Shown here: in pieces, positions 8,712 through 16,759 of the stretch | Layout: each line of letters starts with the position of its first letter | Position numbering within the stretch: the stretch's first letter is position 1 | Assembly: GCA_964463165.1 (NCBI GenBank) | Contig: CAYXBK010000001.1 | Coordinates: 124,001-188,000, forward strand | Direction: 5' to 3' | Length of the DNA: 64,000 nucleotides | Source of the DNA: UBA7236 sp964463165 | GTDB lineage: Bacteria; Bacteroidota; Bacteroidia; Chitinophagales; BACL12 | Notes under the pieces: model-generated | Databases searched by the model: none | What the model was told of the DNA's origin: nothing | The model's input: only the letters and a program-made list of their open reading frames with translations | Position numbers and translations under genes: made by a program

Positions 8712-10112
8712 ATGCTAAACCGCAAGGAGCTCAGGCTGTTCTTCAAAAAACCTGAGACTGTTGAATTTCACGGTAATACATTAAGGGTATGGAGCCGCGT
8801 TTACTGGTGCATACAACCGTTTCTCGTCAGCTTCGGCTATCCTTTATATTTCAGCAAAATGAAATTGAAAGGCTGGGAAAATGTGCCTGAAAATAAACCA
8901 GTAATATTTGCGATTTCACATAGAAATGCATTTATGGATTCACTTGCTTTTGTGAATACAAAAAATACACAGGTCTGGCAATTGGCAAGAGGTGATGCCT
9001 GGAAGGGAAAATTTTTATCTTCTGTGTTTGAAATTTTTCATATGCTCCCGATCTGGAGAGAATCGGATGGAGAAAATGTGGATACCAAAATAAAAAATCA
9101 ACCGACGTTTGAAGCTTGTTATGATCTTCTATCAAAAAATGCAATGATCGGAATTTACCCGGAAGGAAATTGTGTGAATGAAGAGCATATCCGTCCGTTG
9201 AAAAAAGGTATTTGCAGAATTGCGTTCGGTGCAATGGAAAAATATAATTTCGAAATTGATGTGCAGATCATTCCTGTCGGAATTTCTTATACAGGTGCTG
9301 AAAAATTCAAGAAATGGCAATTCATGCATGTGGGTGCACCAATCTCCGTTAAAAAATATGAAGAGCAATACAAGCAAAATCCGGGGCAGGCAATTTTACA
9401 TTTGAAAGAAGAAGTGGAAGCGGGTATGCGGGAAACGGTCGTGCATATAAAGAAGGGACCGTTTCAGAAAGATATTGAGCATATTGCTCAAATGGCTGCA
9501 AGGGATGAAATTATTTCAAACCGTTTGGAATATAATCCTGAATCGAAACTATTCAAGGAAAAAGAAATAGTGGCAAAACTTGAAAAATTAGCGCATGCAA
9601 AACCGGAAGAAATGCAGGCACTGGCGGAAAATTTCAAAAATTACGAAGCATACAGAGATCAATTTAATTTCAGGGAAAATACATTCGACAAACAGAAACA
9701 CAGTTCGCTTTCCATCATTTTTATGCTCTTGTATTTCATCTTTTTCCTGCCTTTTGCTTTGTTTGGAACGATAATAAATTTCCTGCCTTATAAATTTCTG
9801 CCGAACTTCATCGAGAGCAGAATAAAGCAAAAAATATTCTGGAGCTCAGGTAAATATGTTGTCGGATTATTTTTATTTCCGATCTGGTATTTAATTCTTT
9901 CAATAATTGTTTATTCGCTGCTCGGCAGCGTACTTTCCACATGCATATTCCTCATTTCCTTTCCAATCACCGGACATATTGCGTATTATTATTTTATCGA
10001 CCTGAAAAAATGGTTATCCGTTTTGAGGTTCCGGAGAATGGATAATACTGCGAAAGAAGAATTGCTGAGTAAAAGAACAAAAATTCTGGAAAAGGTTGTT
10101 GGGATGAATTGA
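8712..10112 (+). CDS. PlsC-like 1-acyl-glycerol-phosphate acyltransferase family protein
   Basis: A 466-residue membrane-associated acyltransferase. The catalytic block I HxxxxD is visible as HRNAFMD near residue 70, and block III as YPEGNC near 149. Family members transfer acyl chains to lysophosphatidic acid or other lipid acceptors on the cytoplasmic face. The protein is nearly twice the length of simple PlsC. After the catalytic domain (about 35-230) comes a charged helical region, and from about 330 to 430 several hydrophobic helices. That extended form occurs in Bacteroidota lysophospholipid acyltransferases, but the acceptor cannot be inferred. The stop codon is 7 bp before repeat copy A. 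Confidence 0.85.
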   Translation: MLNRKELRLFFKKPETVEFHGNTLRVWSRVYWCIQPFLVSFGYPLYFSKMKLKGWENVPENKPVIFAISHRNAFMDSLAFVNTKNTQVWQLARGDAWKGKFLSSVFEIFHMLPIWRESDGENVDTKIKNQPTFEACYDLLSKNAMIGIYPEGNCVNEEHIRPLKKGICRIAFGAMEKYNFEIDVQIIPVGISYTGAEKFKKWQFMHVGAPISVKKYEEQYKQNPGQAILHLKEEVEAGMRETVVHIKKGPFQKDIEHIAQMAARDEIISNRLEYNPESKLFKEKEIVAKLEKLAHAKPEEMQALAENFKNYEAYRDQFNFRENTFDKQKHSSLSIIFMLLYFIFFLPFALFGTIINFLPYKFLPNFIESRIKQKIFWSSGKYVVGLFLFPIWYLILSIIVYSLLGSVLSTCIFLISFPITGHIAYYYFIDLKKWLSVLRFRRMDNTAKEELLSKRTKILEKVVGMN

Positions 10113-10119
10113 TCAGTTT

Positions 10120-10276
10120 GACTCAACCGTCTCCGCCGTACGGCGGATCCACCTTCTCTGCTTTGCAAAAAAGAAGCTGGCGCAAGATGCAAAAACTGTT
10201 GATTTACAGAAATATACCACTCCCTCCATTTCTAGGAATCAGAGAGGGTGTCTGCCGTGCAGCGGGCGGGTGCGTC
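10120..10276 (+). repeat. Hairpin-rich interspersed repeat, copy A
   Basis: About 157 bp that match copy B (20756-20949) in the same order and orientation. The parts are a left end GACTCAACCGTC plus the hairpin CCGCCGTACGGCGG, then CTTCTCTGCTTTGC, the shared GCTGGCGCAAGA, a variable middle of ~30 bp, a partly decayed AGAGAGGGTGTC arm, and a GC-rich right end GCGGGCGGGTGCGTC. Left and right ends are imperfect inverted repeats. It encodes no protein and lies between the acyltransferase and the BNR gene. It resembles a non-autonomous MITE- or REP-like element; the class is inference. Confidence 0.7.
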
Positions 10277-10319
10277 AGCAAGTCGAAAATTGATTAACTT
10301 CATAGCATATTCGGAATTT

Positions 10320-12812
10320 ATGAAACGCTTTCTATTTACTCCTTTTATTCTCGCCTTCGCATGCATCAATTTTTCGACAAAAAATAATTTGAAATCTCAT
10401 CCCGGATTTGAAACTGAAACCGAATCATTGGATGCATTGGCATATTTGAGCCAGCTGGCATCGTATCCAAATGCTGAAATTTCAAACGGGAATTATTATA
10501 CGGCATTTGAAAAATATAAAACGGAATTTGTTCAACAGGCGGGAAGCAGAAGTTCGGAATGGGAAAATATCGGCCCGAATAATGTTGGCGGCAGAACAAT
10601 CAGTATTGCAATTGATCCGGTTGATACAAATATTATTTACCTCGGCAGTGCGGGTGGCGGATTATGGAAATCAACCACCGGTGGAATTGGTGTAGATGCA
10701 TGGCAATATATGCCAACCGGTTATCCGGTATTAGGTGTTGGAGCAATAGCAATTAATCCTGCTGATAACAATGAGATATTTATTGGTACGGGCGAAACAT
10801 ATTCTTACGGCACCGCAACGAATGGATTAATCACAAGAACGGAAAGAGGAAGTTTCGGAATCGGAATTTTAAGATCTGTTGATGGCGGATCAACATGGGA
10901 TATTTCACTCGACTGGACCTACCAGGAAAACAGAGGTGTTTGGGATATTGTTTTTGACCCTTCGGATCCTTCCATATTATTTGCTGCTACAACAGAAGGG
11001 ATTTATAAATCTGATGATGGCGGAGCCACATGGATTCAGAAACTGGATAAAAAAATGGTGATGGATCTGGATATCAATTCAAATGATCCGCAGATATTAT
11101 TTGCAGGTGTCGGCAATTTAAATTCAGTTGATAAGGGAATTTACAAATCCATTGATGGCGGAGAAAATTGGAATATTATTACCGGAGGTGGTTTACCGGC
11201 TTATACCCAGGATGGAAGAATTTCAATTTCACATTTTCCCGCAAATCCTGATATTCTTGTAACACTGATTGCAAATGCTTTCAGCACAAAGGGAATTTAT
11301 AAATCCGTGAATGGAGGAACTTTGTGGACAGCACTGGATGCTGAAGAAGTGGCAAGTTATCAGGGATGGTATGCAAAAGCGAATTTAATTCATGCAACTG
11401 ATGCAAATAAAATTTTGGTGGGCGGAGTTGAATTATATAAATCAACAAACGGCGGGGCATCATTAACACAAAAAACTTCTTATATCGGCCCGGCATCACC
11501 TATGCATCCGGATATACATGATATTATTTCAAACCCGCTCGATCCTGATTTGATTTATATTGTTACAGATGGCGGTTTATTCCGCTCAAATGATTTCGGA
11601 GAAAGTTTTTATCCATGCAACGACGGATATGTTACATCGCAATTTTATATCGGATCCATGAGTTCCCAAACAAATGATGTTGGTTTAGGTGGTTTGCAGG
11701 ATAATTTCACACAGCGGTACGATGGTTCGAAATACTGGCTTGCATTAATCGGCGGAGATGGATGTTTTAATGCAATTGATTTTGAAAATGATGCAATTCA
11801 ATATGCATCGTATCAATATGCAAATTTTTTAAAATCCTATGATCAGGGATTTACATTCTTTGAAGGAATATATTCACCAATTGGTGCAGCGGCATTTACG
11901 GCTCCTTTTATTTTATGCCCTTCCGATCCTGAAATAATTTACACAGGCGACACGAAATTGCACAGGTCGGATGATGCGGGTGGATTTTTTTCAACGCCGG
12001 ATCCTGCTGATGCCGACACGGGAAATGTTTTATTATCCATCGGTGTTTCAACTTTTACACCTGATACAGTGTATTTTTCAGCTGCAGGTATTTCGGGCCG
12101 TGCAGATATGTACCGGAGTTTTGACAAAGGTGAAACAGTAACAGCAATTACAAATGGGTTGCCCGACAGGTATTATCGTGATATTGCCGTTAATAAAAAT
12201 AATGCAAACGAATTATTTATTTGTTTATCAGGATTCGGCACGCCGCATATTTATCGCTCGGTAAATGCAGGAGATACCTGGACGGATGTGAGTGCAACGC
12301 TTCCAGATGTACCCTTTCATTCTATATTGATTGATCCCGTAAACGACAGTGTGATTTATGCAGGAAATGACTTTTCGGTATTTGTTTCTTTTGATAAAGG
12401 AAATACCTGGGAAGCGATGAACGAAGGTTGGCCTGACGCAGCGCCCGCATTTGATCTTTTTGTTTCGCCTTCCGACAATCAATTGGTTGTATGTACGCAT
12501 GGGCACGGAGTGTACAGAACGGATCTGTTGGGTGTTAAAGTGCAACCGACACAAAATGATGATTTACTATCTGAAAACCACTTTGCTGTTTACCCGAAAT
12601 TGGTTGATGATGCAATTACAATTGTATCGAATTCTGAAATACATGAGAAAATTCAAATTGAATTGTTCGATCTCAACGGAAATAAAATATTAAGCCTGCC
12701 ATTTTATGGAGAAGAAATAAAATTGAATTGCGGAGATCTCGCTGCAGGAAATTATTTCGTCTGTATATATGGAAATAAAATTAAACAGATTGAAAGAATT
12801 GTGGTGAAATAA
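10320..12812 (+). CDS. Secreted Asp-box (BNR) repeat beta-propeller protein, T9SS cargo
   Basis: An 830-residue secreted protein. After a short N-terminal hydrophobic signal come about eleven Asp-box-like turns of the form S-x-D-x-G-x-x-(W/F), for example RSVDGGSTWD, KSIDGGENWN and RSVNAGDTW. They are spread from about residue 75 to 750, as in sialidase/Vps10-type propellers. The last ~75 residues form a T9SS type A sorting domain (FAVYPKLVDDAITIVS, then LAAGNYFVCIYG), so the protein should cross the outer membrane. Glycosidase residues are not apparent, so an adhesive or structural role is as likely as enzymatic. The ATG at 10320 (MKRFLFTPF) is chosen; the upstream start at 10248 lies inside repeat copy A. 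Confidence 0.8.
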   Translation: MKRFLFTPFILAFACINFSTKNNLKSHPGFETETESLDALAYLSQLASYPNAEISNGNYYTAFEKYKTEFVQQAGSRSSEWENIGPNNVGGRTISIAIDPVDTNIIYLGSAGGGLWKSTTGGIGVDAWQYMPTGYPVLGVGAIAINPADNNEIFIGTGETYSYGTATNGLITRTERGSFGIGILRSVDGGSTWDISLDWTYQENRGVWDIVFDPSDPSILFAATTEGIYKSDDGGATWIQKLDKKMVMDLDINSNDPQILFAGVGNLNSVDKGIYKSIDGGENWNIITGGGLPAYTQDGRISISHFPANPDILVTLIANAFSTKGIYKSVNGGTLWTALDAEEVASYQGWYAKANLIHATDANKILVGGVELYKSTNGGASLTQKTSYIGPASPMHPDIHDIISNPLDPDLIYIVTDGGLFRSNDFGESFYPCNDGYVTSQFYIGSMSSQTNDVGLGGLQDNFTQRYDGSKYWLALIGGDGCFNAIDFENDAIQYASYQYANFLKSYDQGFTFFEGIYSPIGAAAFTAPFILCPSDPEIIYTGDTKLHRSDDAGGFFSTPDPADADTGNVLLSIGVSTFTPDTVYFSAAGISGRADMYRSFDKGETVTAITNGLPDRYYRDIAVNKNNANELFICLSGFGTPHIYRSVNAGDTWTDVSATLPDVPFHSILIDPVNDSVIYAGNDFSVFVSFDKGNTWEAMNEGWPDAAPAFDLFVSPSDNQLVVCTHGHGVYRTDLLGVKVQPTQNDDLLSENHFAVYPKLVDDAITIVSNSEIHEKIQIELFDLNGNKILSLPFYGEEIKLNCGDLAAGNYFVCIYGNKIKQIERIVVK

Positions 12813-12915
12813 ATTTTCGACACACCTTTCTCCGCAGCACGTCTGACAGGTGATTCAATTCACCAGGAATTCTGATTTTATTTTCGTTAATTTTATAAAT
12901 TCTAATTTTTCAATT

Positions 12916-14832
12916 ATGAAAACACTTTATTTCTGCCTTGTTTTTTTATTGAATTCCATCTGGTTGAATTGTTTTTCGCAGGCACCTGCAATTGCGTGGC
13001 AAAATGCAATCGGTGGAACATTAGATGACCGTTTGCATTCAGTCAAACAAACCAGCGACGGCGGTTATATTTTAGGCGGCTATTCTTACTCAAAAAATAC
13101 AGGAGATAAATCAGAAAACAGAATTGGGGATGATGATTATTGGGTGGTGAAAGTAAATAGTTCAGGTGTGATTGAATGGGAAGAAACCATTGGAGGTACG
13201 GGCTCAGATCTTTTATATGATATTCAACAAACTGCAGATGGCGGATATATTCTTGGCGGTGAATCATCATCACCGCTTTCAGGCGATAAAACAGAAAACC
13301 GCATTGGCGGCGAGCCTGATTACTGGATCGTAAAAATTGATAATGCCGGAAATGTAGAATGGGATAATACAATTGGCGGTACCGGCGATGAAGGATTTAG
13401 TTCGCTGGACCAGACTTCCGATGGGGGATATATCATTGGCGGCACATCGCATTCTGCAATCAGCGGTGACAAAACAGAAGGGCTTATAGGAGATAATGAT
13501 TACTGGATCGTGAAATTAAATAGTGCAGGTGTTGTTGAATGGGATGAAACAATCGGTGGTTTATGGGATGATATATTAACTTCCGTTGAACAAACTTCTG
13601 ATGGTGGTTATATTATCGGAGGATATTCGGAATCAGATGCATCCGGAGATAAATCGGAAAATTCAATAGGTACTGATTATCTGTTTGATTACTGGATTGT
13701 AAAAACAGATAATCTTGGAAATGTAGAATGGGAAAATACACTCGGCGGAAAAAAATATGATTTCCTGAACGTGGTAAAACAAACTCCGGATGGCGGATAT
13801 ATCGCAGGCGGATATTCCGAATCACAGATTTCAGCTGATAAATCCGAAAACAGAATCGGAGATTATGATTATTGGATAATTAAACTGAATGCATCCGGTA
13901 TAAAAGTCTGGGATAATACAATCGGCGGAAGCGGTTTTGATAATTTAAAAACTTTGGATGTATGCAGCGACGGTGGATTTATTCTCGGTGGTACTTCCTT
14001 ATCAAATATTTCAGGCGATAAAACGGAAAACATGATCAGTTATCCCGTAACCAGCTTTGACTACTGGGTCGTAAAAACAGATATGAATGGAATTGTTGGA
14101 TGGGATAATACAATTGGTGGCACGGGAGAGGATCAGGTGACAACGATTATTTCAACTGCCGATGGTAATTACCTTGCAGGTGGATATTCAAACTCCGTTG
14201 TTTCAGGAGATAAAACAGAATATGACGGCGGTTTTGATTATTGGATATGTAAACTTGGTACAGCGGATGTTTGTTCAGCACCGACCGGTATTTTCTCAGA
14301 TAATATCACATCCACTTCAGCTAAAATTCATTGGGATGCAGTTGCCGGCGCAACGAAATATCAAATCAGTTATCGGCCGGTCGCAGGTGGTGCATGGCTG
14401 AAAAAAAATGCGGTAACAACTGTGAAAACATTAAATGATTTAATTCCGAATACGTCTTATCAATATAAAATAAAAACCGTTTGCGGAGCGGAGACAAGTC
14501 CGTTTTCATCGCTGTTTAATTTCACAACATTACCATTAAAGGCCGGGGAAGTAAATTTAAACCTTGAGATTTACCCTAATCCTGGGAGTGATCAAATTAC
14601 GGTCTTCAGTCCACCGTCTGCAGTCCTCAGTCCTCAGTCTTCAATTGGCAATGCGTCAATTATAATTACTGATATCTCCGGAAAAATAATTTATCAAAAT
14701 GAAGTAACATTTCCCGAAACAATAATTGATGTTTCGAATTATGCTTCGGGAATTTATTTTGTGAAAGTGATCCCGATAGCTATCGGGATTGATGGAAATG
14801 CGATTACTGAAAAAATAATTGTTGAACATTAA
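12916..14832 (+). CDS. Seven-repeat propeller protein 1, with FN3 and T9SS sorting domain
   Basis: A 638-residue secreted protein, first of four tandem paralogues. Residues about 25-450 contain seven repeats of ~60 residues with consensus W-x-N-T-I-G-G, then Q-T-x-D-G-G-Y-I-x-G-G-x-S-x-S, S-G-D-K-(T/S)-E, and D-Y-W-(I/V)-V-K. An FN3-like domain (about 453-538, SAKIHWDAVAGATKYQISYR) follows, then a T9SS type A sorting domain (EIYPNPGSDQITV). The start at 12916 (MKTLYFCLVF) gives a clean signal peptide; an upstream in-frame ATG at 12850 would bury it. A 20-bp palindrome and 7-bp tandem repeats are inserted in the sorting domain. Seven repeats suggest a seven-bladed propeller; ligand unknown. 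Confidence 0.8.
   Translation: MKTLYFCLVFLLNSIWLNCFSQAPAIAWQNAIGGTLDDRLHSVKQTSDGGYILGGYSYSKNTGDKSENRIGDDDYWVVKVNSSGVIEWEETIGGTGSDLLYDIQQTADGGYILGGESSSPLSGDKTENRIGGEPDYWIVKIDNAGNVEWDNTIGGTGDEGFSSLDQTSDGGYIIGGTSHSAISGDKTEGLIGDNDYWIVKLNSAGVVEWDETIGGLWDDILTSVEQTSDGGYIIGGYSESDASGDKSENSIGTDYLFDYWIVKTDNLGNVEWENTLGGKKYDFLNVVKQTPDGGYIAGGYSESQISADKSENRIGDYDYWIIKLNASGIKVWDNTIGGSGFDNLKTLDVCSDGGFILGGTSLSNISGDKTENMISYPVTSFDYWVVKTDMNGIVGWDNTIGGTGEDQVTTIISTADGNYLAGGYSNSVVSGDKTEYDGGFDYWICKLGTADVCSAPTGIFSDNITSTSAKIHWDAVAGATKYQISYRPVAGGAWLKKNAVTTVKTLNDLIPNTSYQYKIKTVCGAETSPFSSLFNFTTLPLKAGEVNLNLEIYPNPGSDQITVFSPPSAVLSPQSSIGNASIIITDISGKIIYQNEVTFPETIIDVSNYASGIYFVKVIPIAIGIDGNAITEKIIVEH
14621..14641 (+). repeat. Three tandem 7-bp units (CAGTCCT, CAGTCCT, CAGTCTT) in the sorting-domain coding region
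   Basis: Three consecutive heptamers within the sorting domain of propeller protein 1, encoding part of the AVLSPQSS loop. The same heptamer occurs at the same structural position in paralogues 2 (16565-16571) and 3 (18387-18400). Confidence 0.8.
14770..14789. repeat. Perfect 20-bp palindrome inside the sorting domain of propeller protein 1
   Basis: ATCCCGATAGCTATCGGGAT is its own reverse complement. In frame it encodes IPIAIGI. Comparison with the C-termini of the paralogues at 16760 and 14846 shows this segment is extra by about five residues between YFVK and the final D-x-N strand. Confidence 0.85.
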
Positions 14833-14845
14833 TTCTTTTATAAAT

Positions 14846-16747
14846 ATGAAATATCTATACAGTTTTATTTTACTGCTTACTGTGACTGCTGACTGTTTCA
14901 CTCAGGCTCCGGAAATTCAATGGCAAAATACCATCGGAGGCAGTGCATTTGATGAATTAACTGCTCTGGAGCAAACAGCAGATGGTGGATATATTCTTGG
15001 CGGTTATTCATATTCCGAAATGTCTGGTGATAAATCAGAAAATTCATGGGGAGGAGATTATAGGGCAGATTATTGGGTTGTTAAATTAAACAGCGCAGGT
15101 TTTATTGAATGGGAAAATACCATCGGCGGAAATGACAATGATTTTTTATACACCATTCACCAAACATCTGATGGCGGATATATATTGGGAGGTTCATCTC
15201 TTTCTGATATTTCCGGTGATAAAACTGAAAATCGTATAACTCCGGGTGCTAATCCCGATTACTGGATTGTAAAGCTGGATGCATCAGGAAATATACTTTG
15301 GCAAAATACAATTGGCGGAACGAATGTGGATGAATTATATGCAATTCAGGAAACTGCAGACGGAGGATTTATTGCAGGAGGAGTTTCTTATTCCGGAATT
15401 TCAGGCGACAAAACAGAAGCATCAAAAGGTGGTGGTGATTATTGGGTTTTGAAATTAAATTCGATTGGAGAAATTGAATGGCAGAAAACAATTGGCGGAA
15501 ATTCAAATGATTGGTTATTCGCATTAGAAATTACAAATGATAGTGGATTTATTTTAGCCGGCTGGTCAATGTCGGATATTTCCGGAGATAAAACGGAAGC
15601 ACCAATTGGTGGCCCGTTCAATATTGATTGTTGGGTGATTAAAACCGATGCAACAGGAAATATTATTTGGCAAAATACAATTGGTGGAACCGGCTCGGAT
15701 ATTTTATATGATATAAAACAAACAACGGATAATGGATTTATTTTAGCTGTTGTTTCTGATTCACCGGCAAGTGGAGATAAAACTGAGAATTGTCTGGGTA
15801 TGCAGGATTATTGGGTTGTGAAAATGAATGAAGAAGGAAATGTTGAATGGGAAAATACAATAGGCGGACCAAAGGATGATGAACTGCATTCAATTTTTCA
15901 AACTGCAGATAGTGGTTTTATTTTAGGTGGTTGGTCGGAGTCGGATATTTCATTAGACAAATCAGAAATTTCATTCGATTCTCCTGATTACTGGATTGTC
16001 AAATTAACAAATGCAGGAGAGATTGCGTGGGAAAATACAATTGGTGGAGAGAATAATGATTATCTCTCTGCAATTAATATAACAAATGATGGCGGGATAA
16101 TTATAGGCGGATGGTCAGGTTCAGATATTAGTGGTGATAAATCTGAAAATTCTTTTGAAGGTGGTGGTGCTCAGGAAGATTATTGGGTTGCGAAATTATA
16201 CCCGGAATCATGTTCTGTGCCTTCGGGTTTATTTGCAAATAATATTACAACAACTCACGTTAAATTAAATTGGATATCAGAAGCTGGTGCAGATAAATAT
16301 CAGATTTATTATAGAATGGTTGGTGAATTATCCTGGACAAAACTTTCTGCGGAAAATAATTTTAAAAATCTTTCAGGCTTAATTCCCAATACAACGTATG
16401 AATTTAAAGTGCGTGCAAAATGTTCCGGAGAAAATACGGGATTTTCAGAAATAAATAACTTTACAACATTACCGCTGAAGCAGGAGGATATAAATTCGGA
16501 AATTCCGATAGCTATCGGGATTTATCCGAATCCTGCATCGAACCAAATTACTGTCCGGAACCTCCAGTCCTCAGTTGGCGATGCGTTAATTATAATTACT
16601 GATTTATCCGGAAAAATGATTTTTCAAAATGAATTAACATCTCCCGAAACAATAATTGATGTTTCGCAATATGCGAACGGGATTTATTTTGTGAAATTAA
16701 TGGTCGATGAAAATACGGTCGCTAAAAAAATAATTATTGAGCGTTAA
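14846..16747 (+). CDS. Seven-repeat propeller protein 2, with FN3 and T9SS sorting domain
   Basis: A 633-residue paralogue of the preceding protein with the same plan: signal peptide (MKYLYSFILLLTVTADCF), seven ~60-residue repeats, an FN3-like domain (about 455-542, HVKLNWISEAGADKYQIYYR) and a T9SS type A sorting domain (GIYPNPASNQITV). Repeats 4-6 have drifted at the DGG turn (DSG, DNG, DSG). The ATG at 14846 follows the upstream stop by 13 bp; an in-frame ATG at 14819 overlaps the previous gene and precedes the signal peptide, so I reject it. A second copy of the IPIAIGI-encoding palindrome lies at 16502-16521, just before the YPNP motif. Confidence 0.8.
   Translation: MKYLYSFILLLTVTADCFTQAPEIQWQNTIGGSAFDELTALEQTADGGYILGGYSYSEMSGDKSENSWGGDYRADYWVVKLNSAGFIEWENTIGGNDNDFLYTIHQTSDGGYILGGSSLSDISGDKTENRITPGANPDYWIVKLDASGNILWQNTIGGTNVDELYAIQETADGGFIAGGVSYSGISGDKTEASKGGGDYWVLKLNSIGEIEWQKTIGGNSNDWLFALEITNDSGFILAGWSMSDISGDKTEAPIGGPFNIDCWVIKTDATGNIIWQNTIGGTGSDILYDIKQTTDNGFILAVVSDSPASGDKTENCLGMQDYWVVKMNEEGNVEWENTIGGPKDDELHSIFQTADSGFILGGWSESDISLDKSEISFDSPDYWIVKLTNAGEIAWENTIGGENNDYLSAINITNDGGIIIGGWSGSDISGDKSENSFEGGGAQEDYWVAKLYPESCSVPSGLFANNITTTHVKLNWISEAGADKYQIYYRMVGELSWTKLSAENNFKNLSGLIPNTTYEFKVRAKCSGENTGFSEINNFTTLPLKQEDINSEIPIAIGIYPNPASNQITVRNLQSSVGDALIIITDLSGKMIFQNELTSPETIIDVSQYANGIYFVKLMVDENTVAKKIIIER
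16502..16521. repeat. Second copy of the 20-bp palindrome, one mismatched pair
   Basis: ATTCCGATAGCTATCGGGAT has a perfect 14-bp core at 16505-16518 and one mismatched pair outside it. It is read in the same frame as the copy at 14770, again giving IPIAIGI, but stands at a different place in the protein (directly before YPNP). Confidence 0.8.
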
Positions 16748-16759
16748 ATCTATTATGGT

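Noticed and set aside
10248..10319. Upstream extension of the BNR protein frame (MSAVQRAGASASRK...)
   Set aside because: It is the translation of repeat copy A and precedes a normal signal peptide beginning at 10320.
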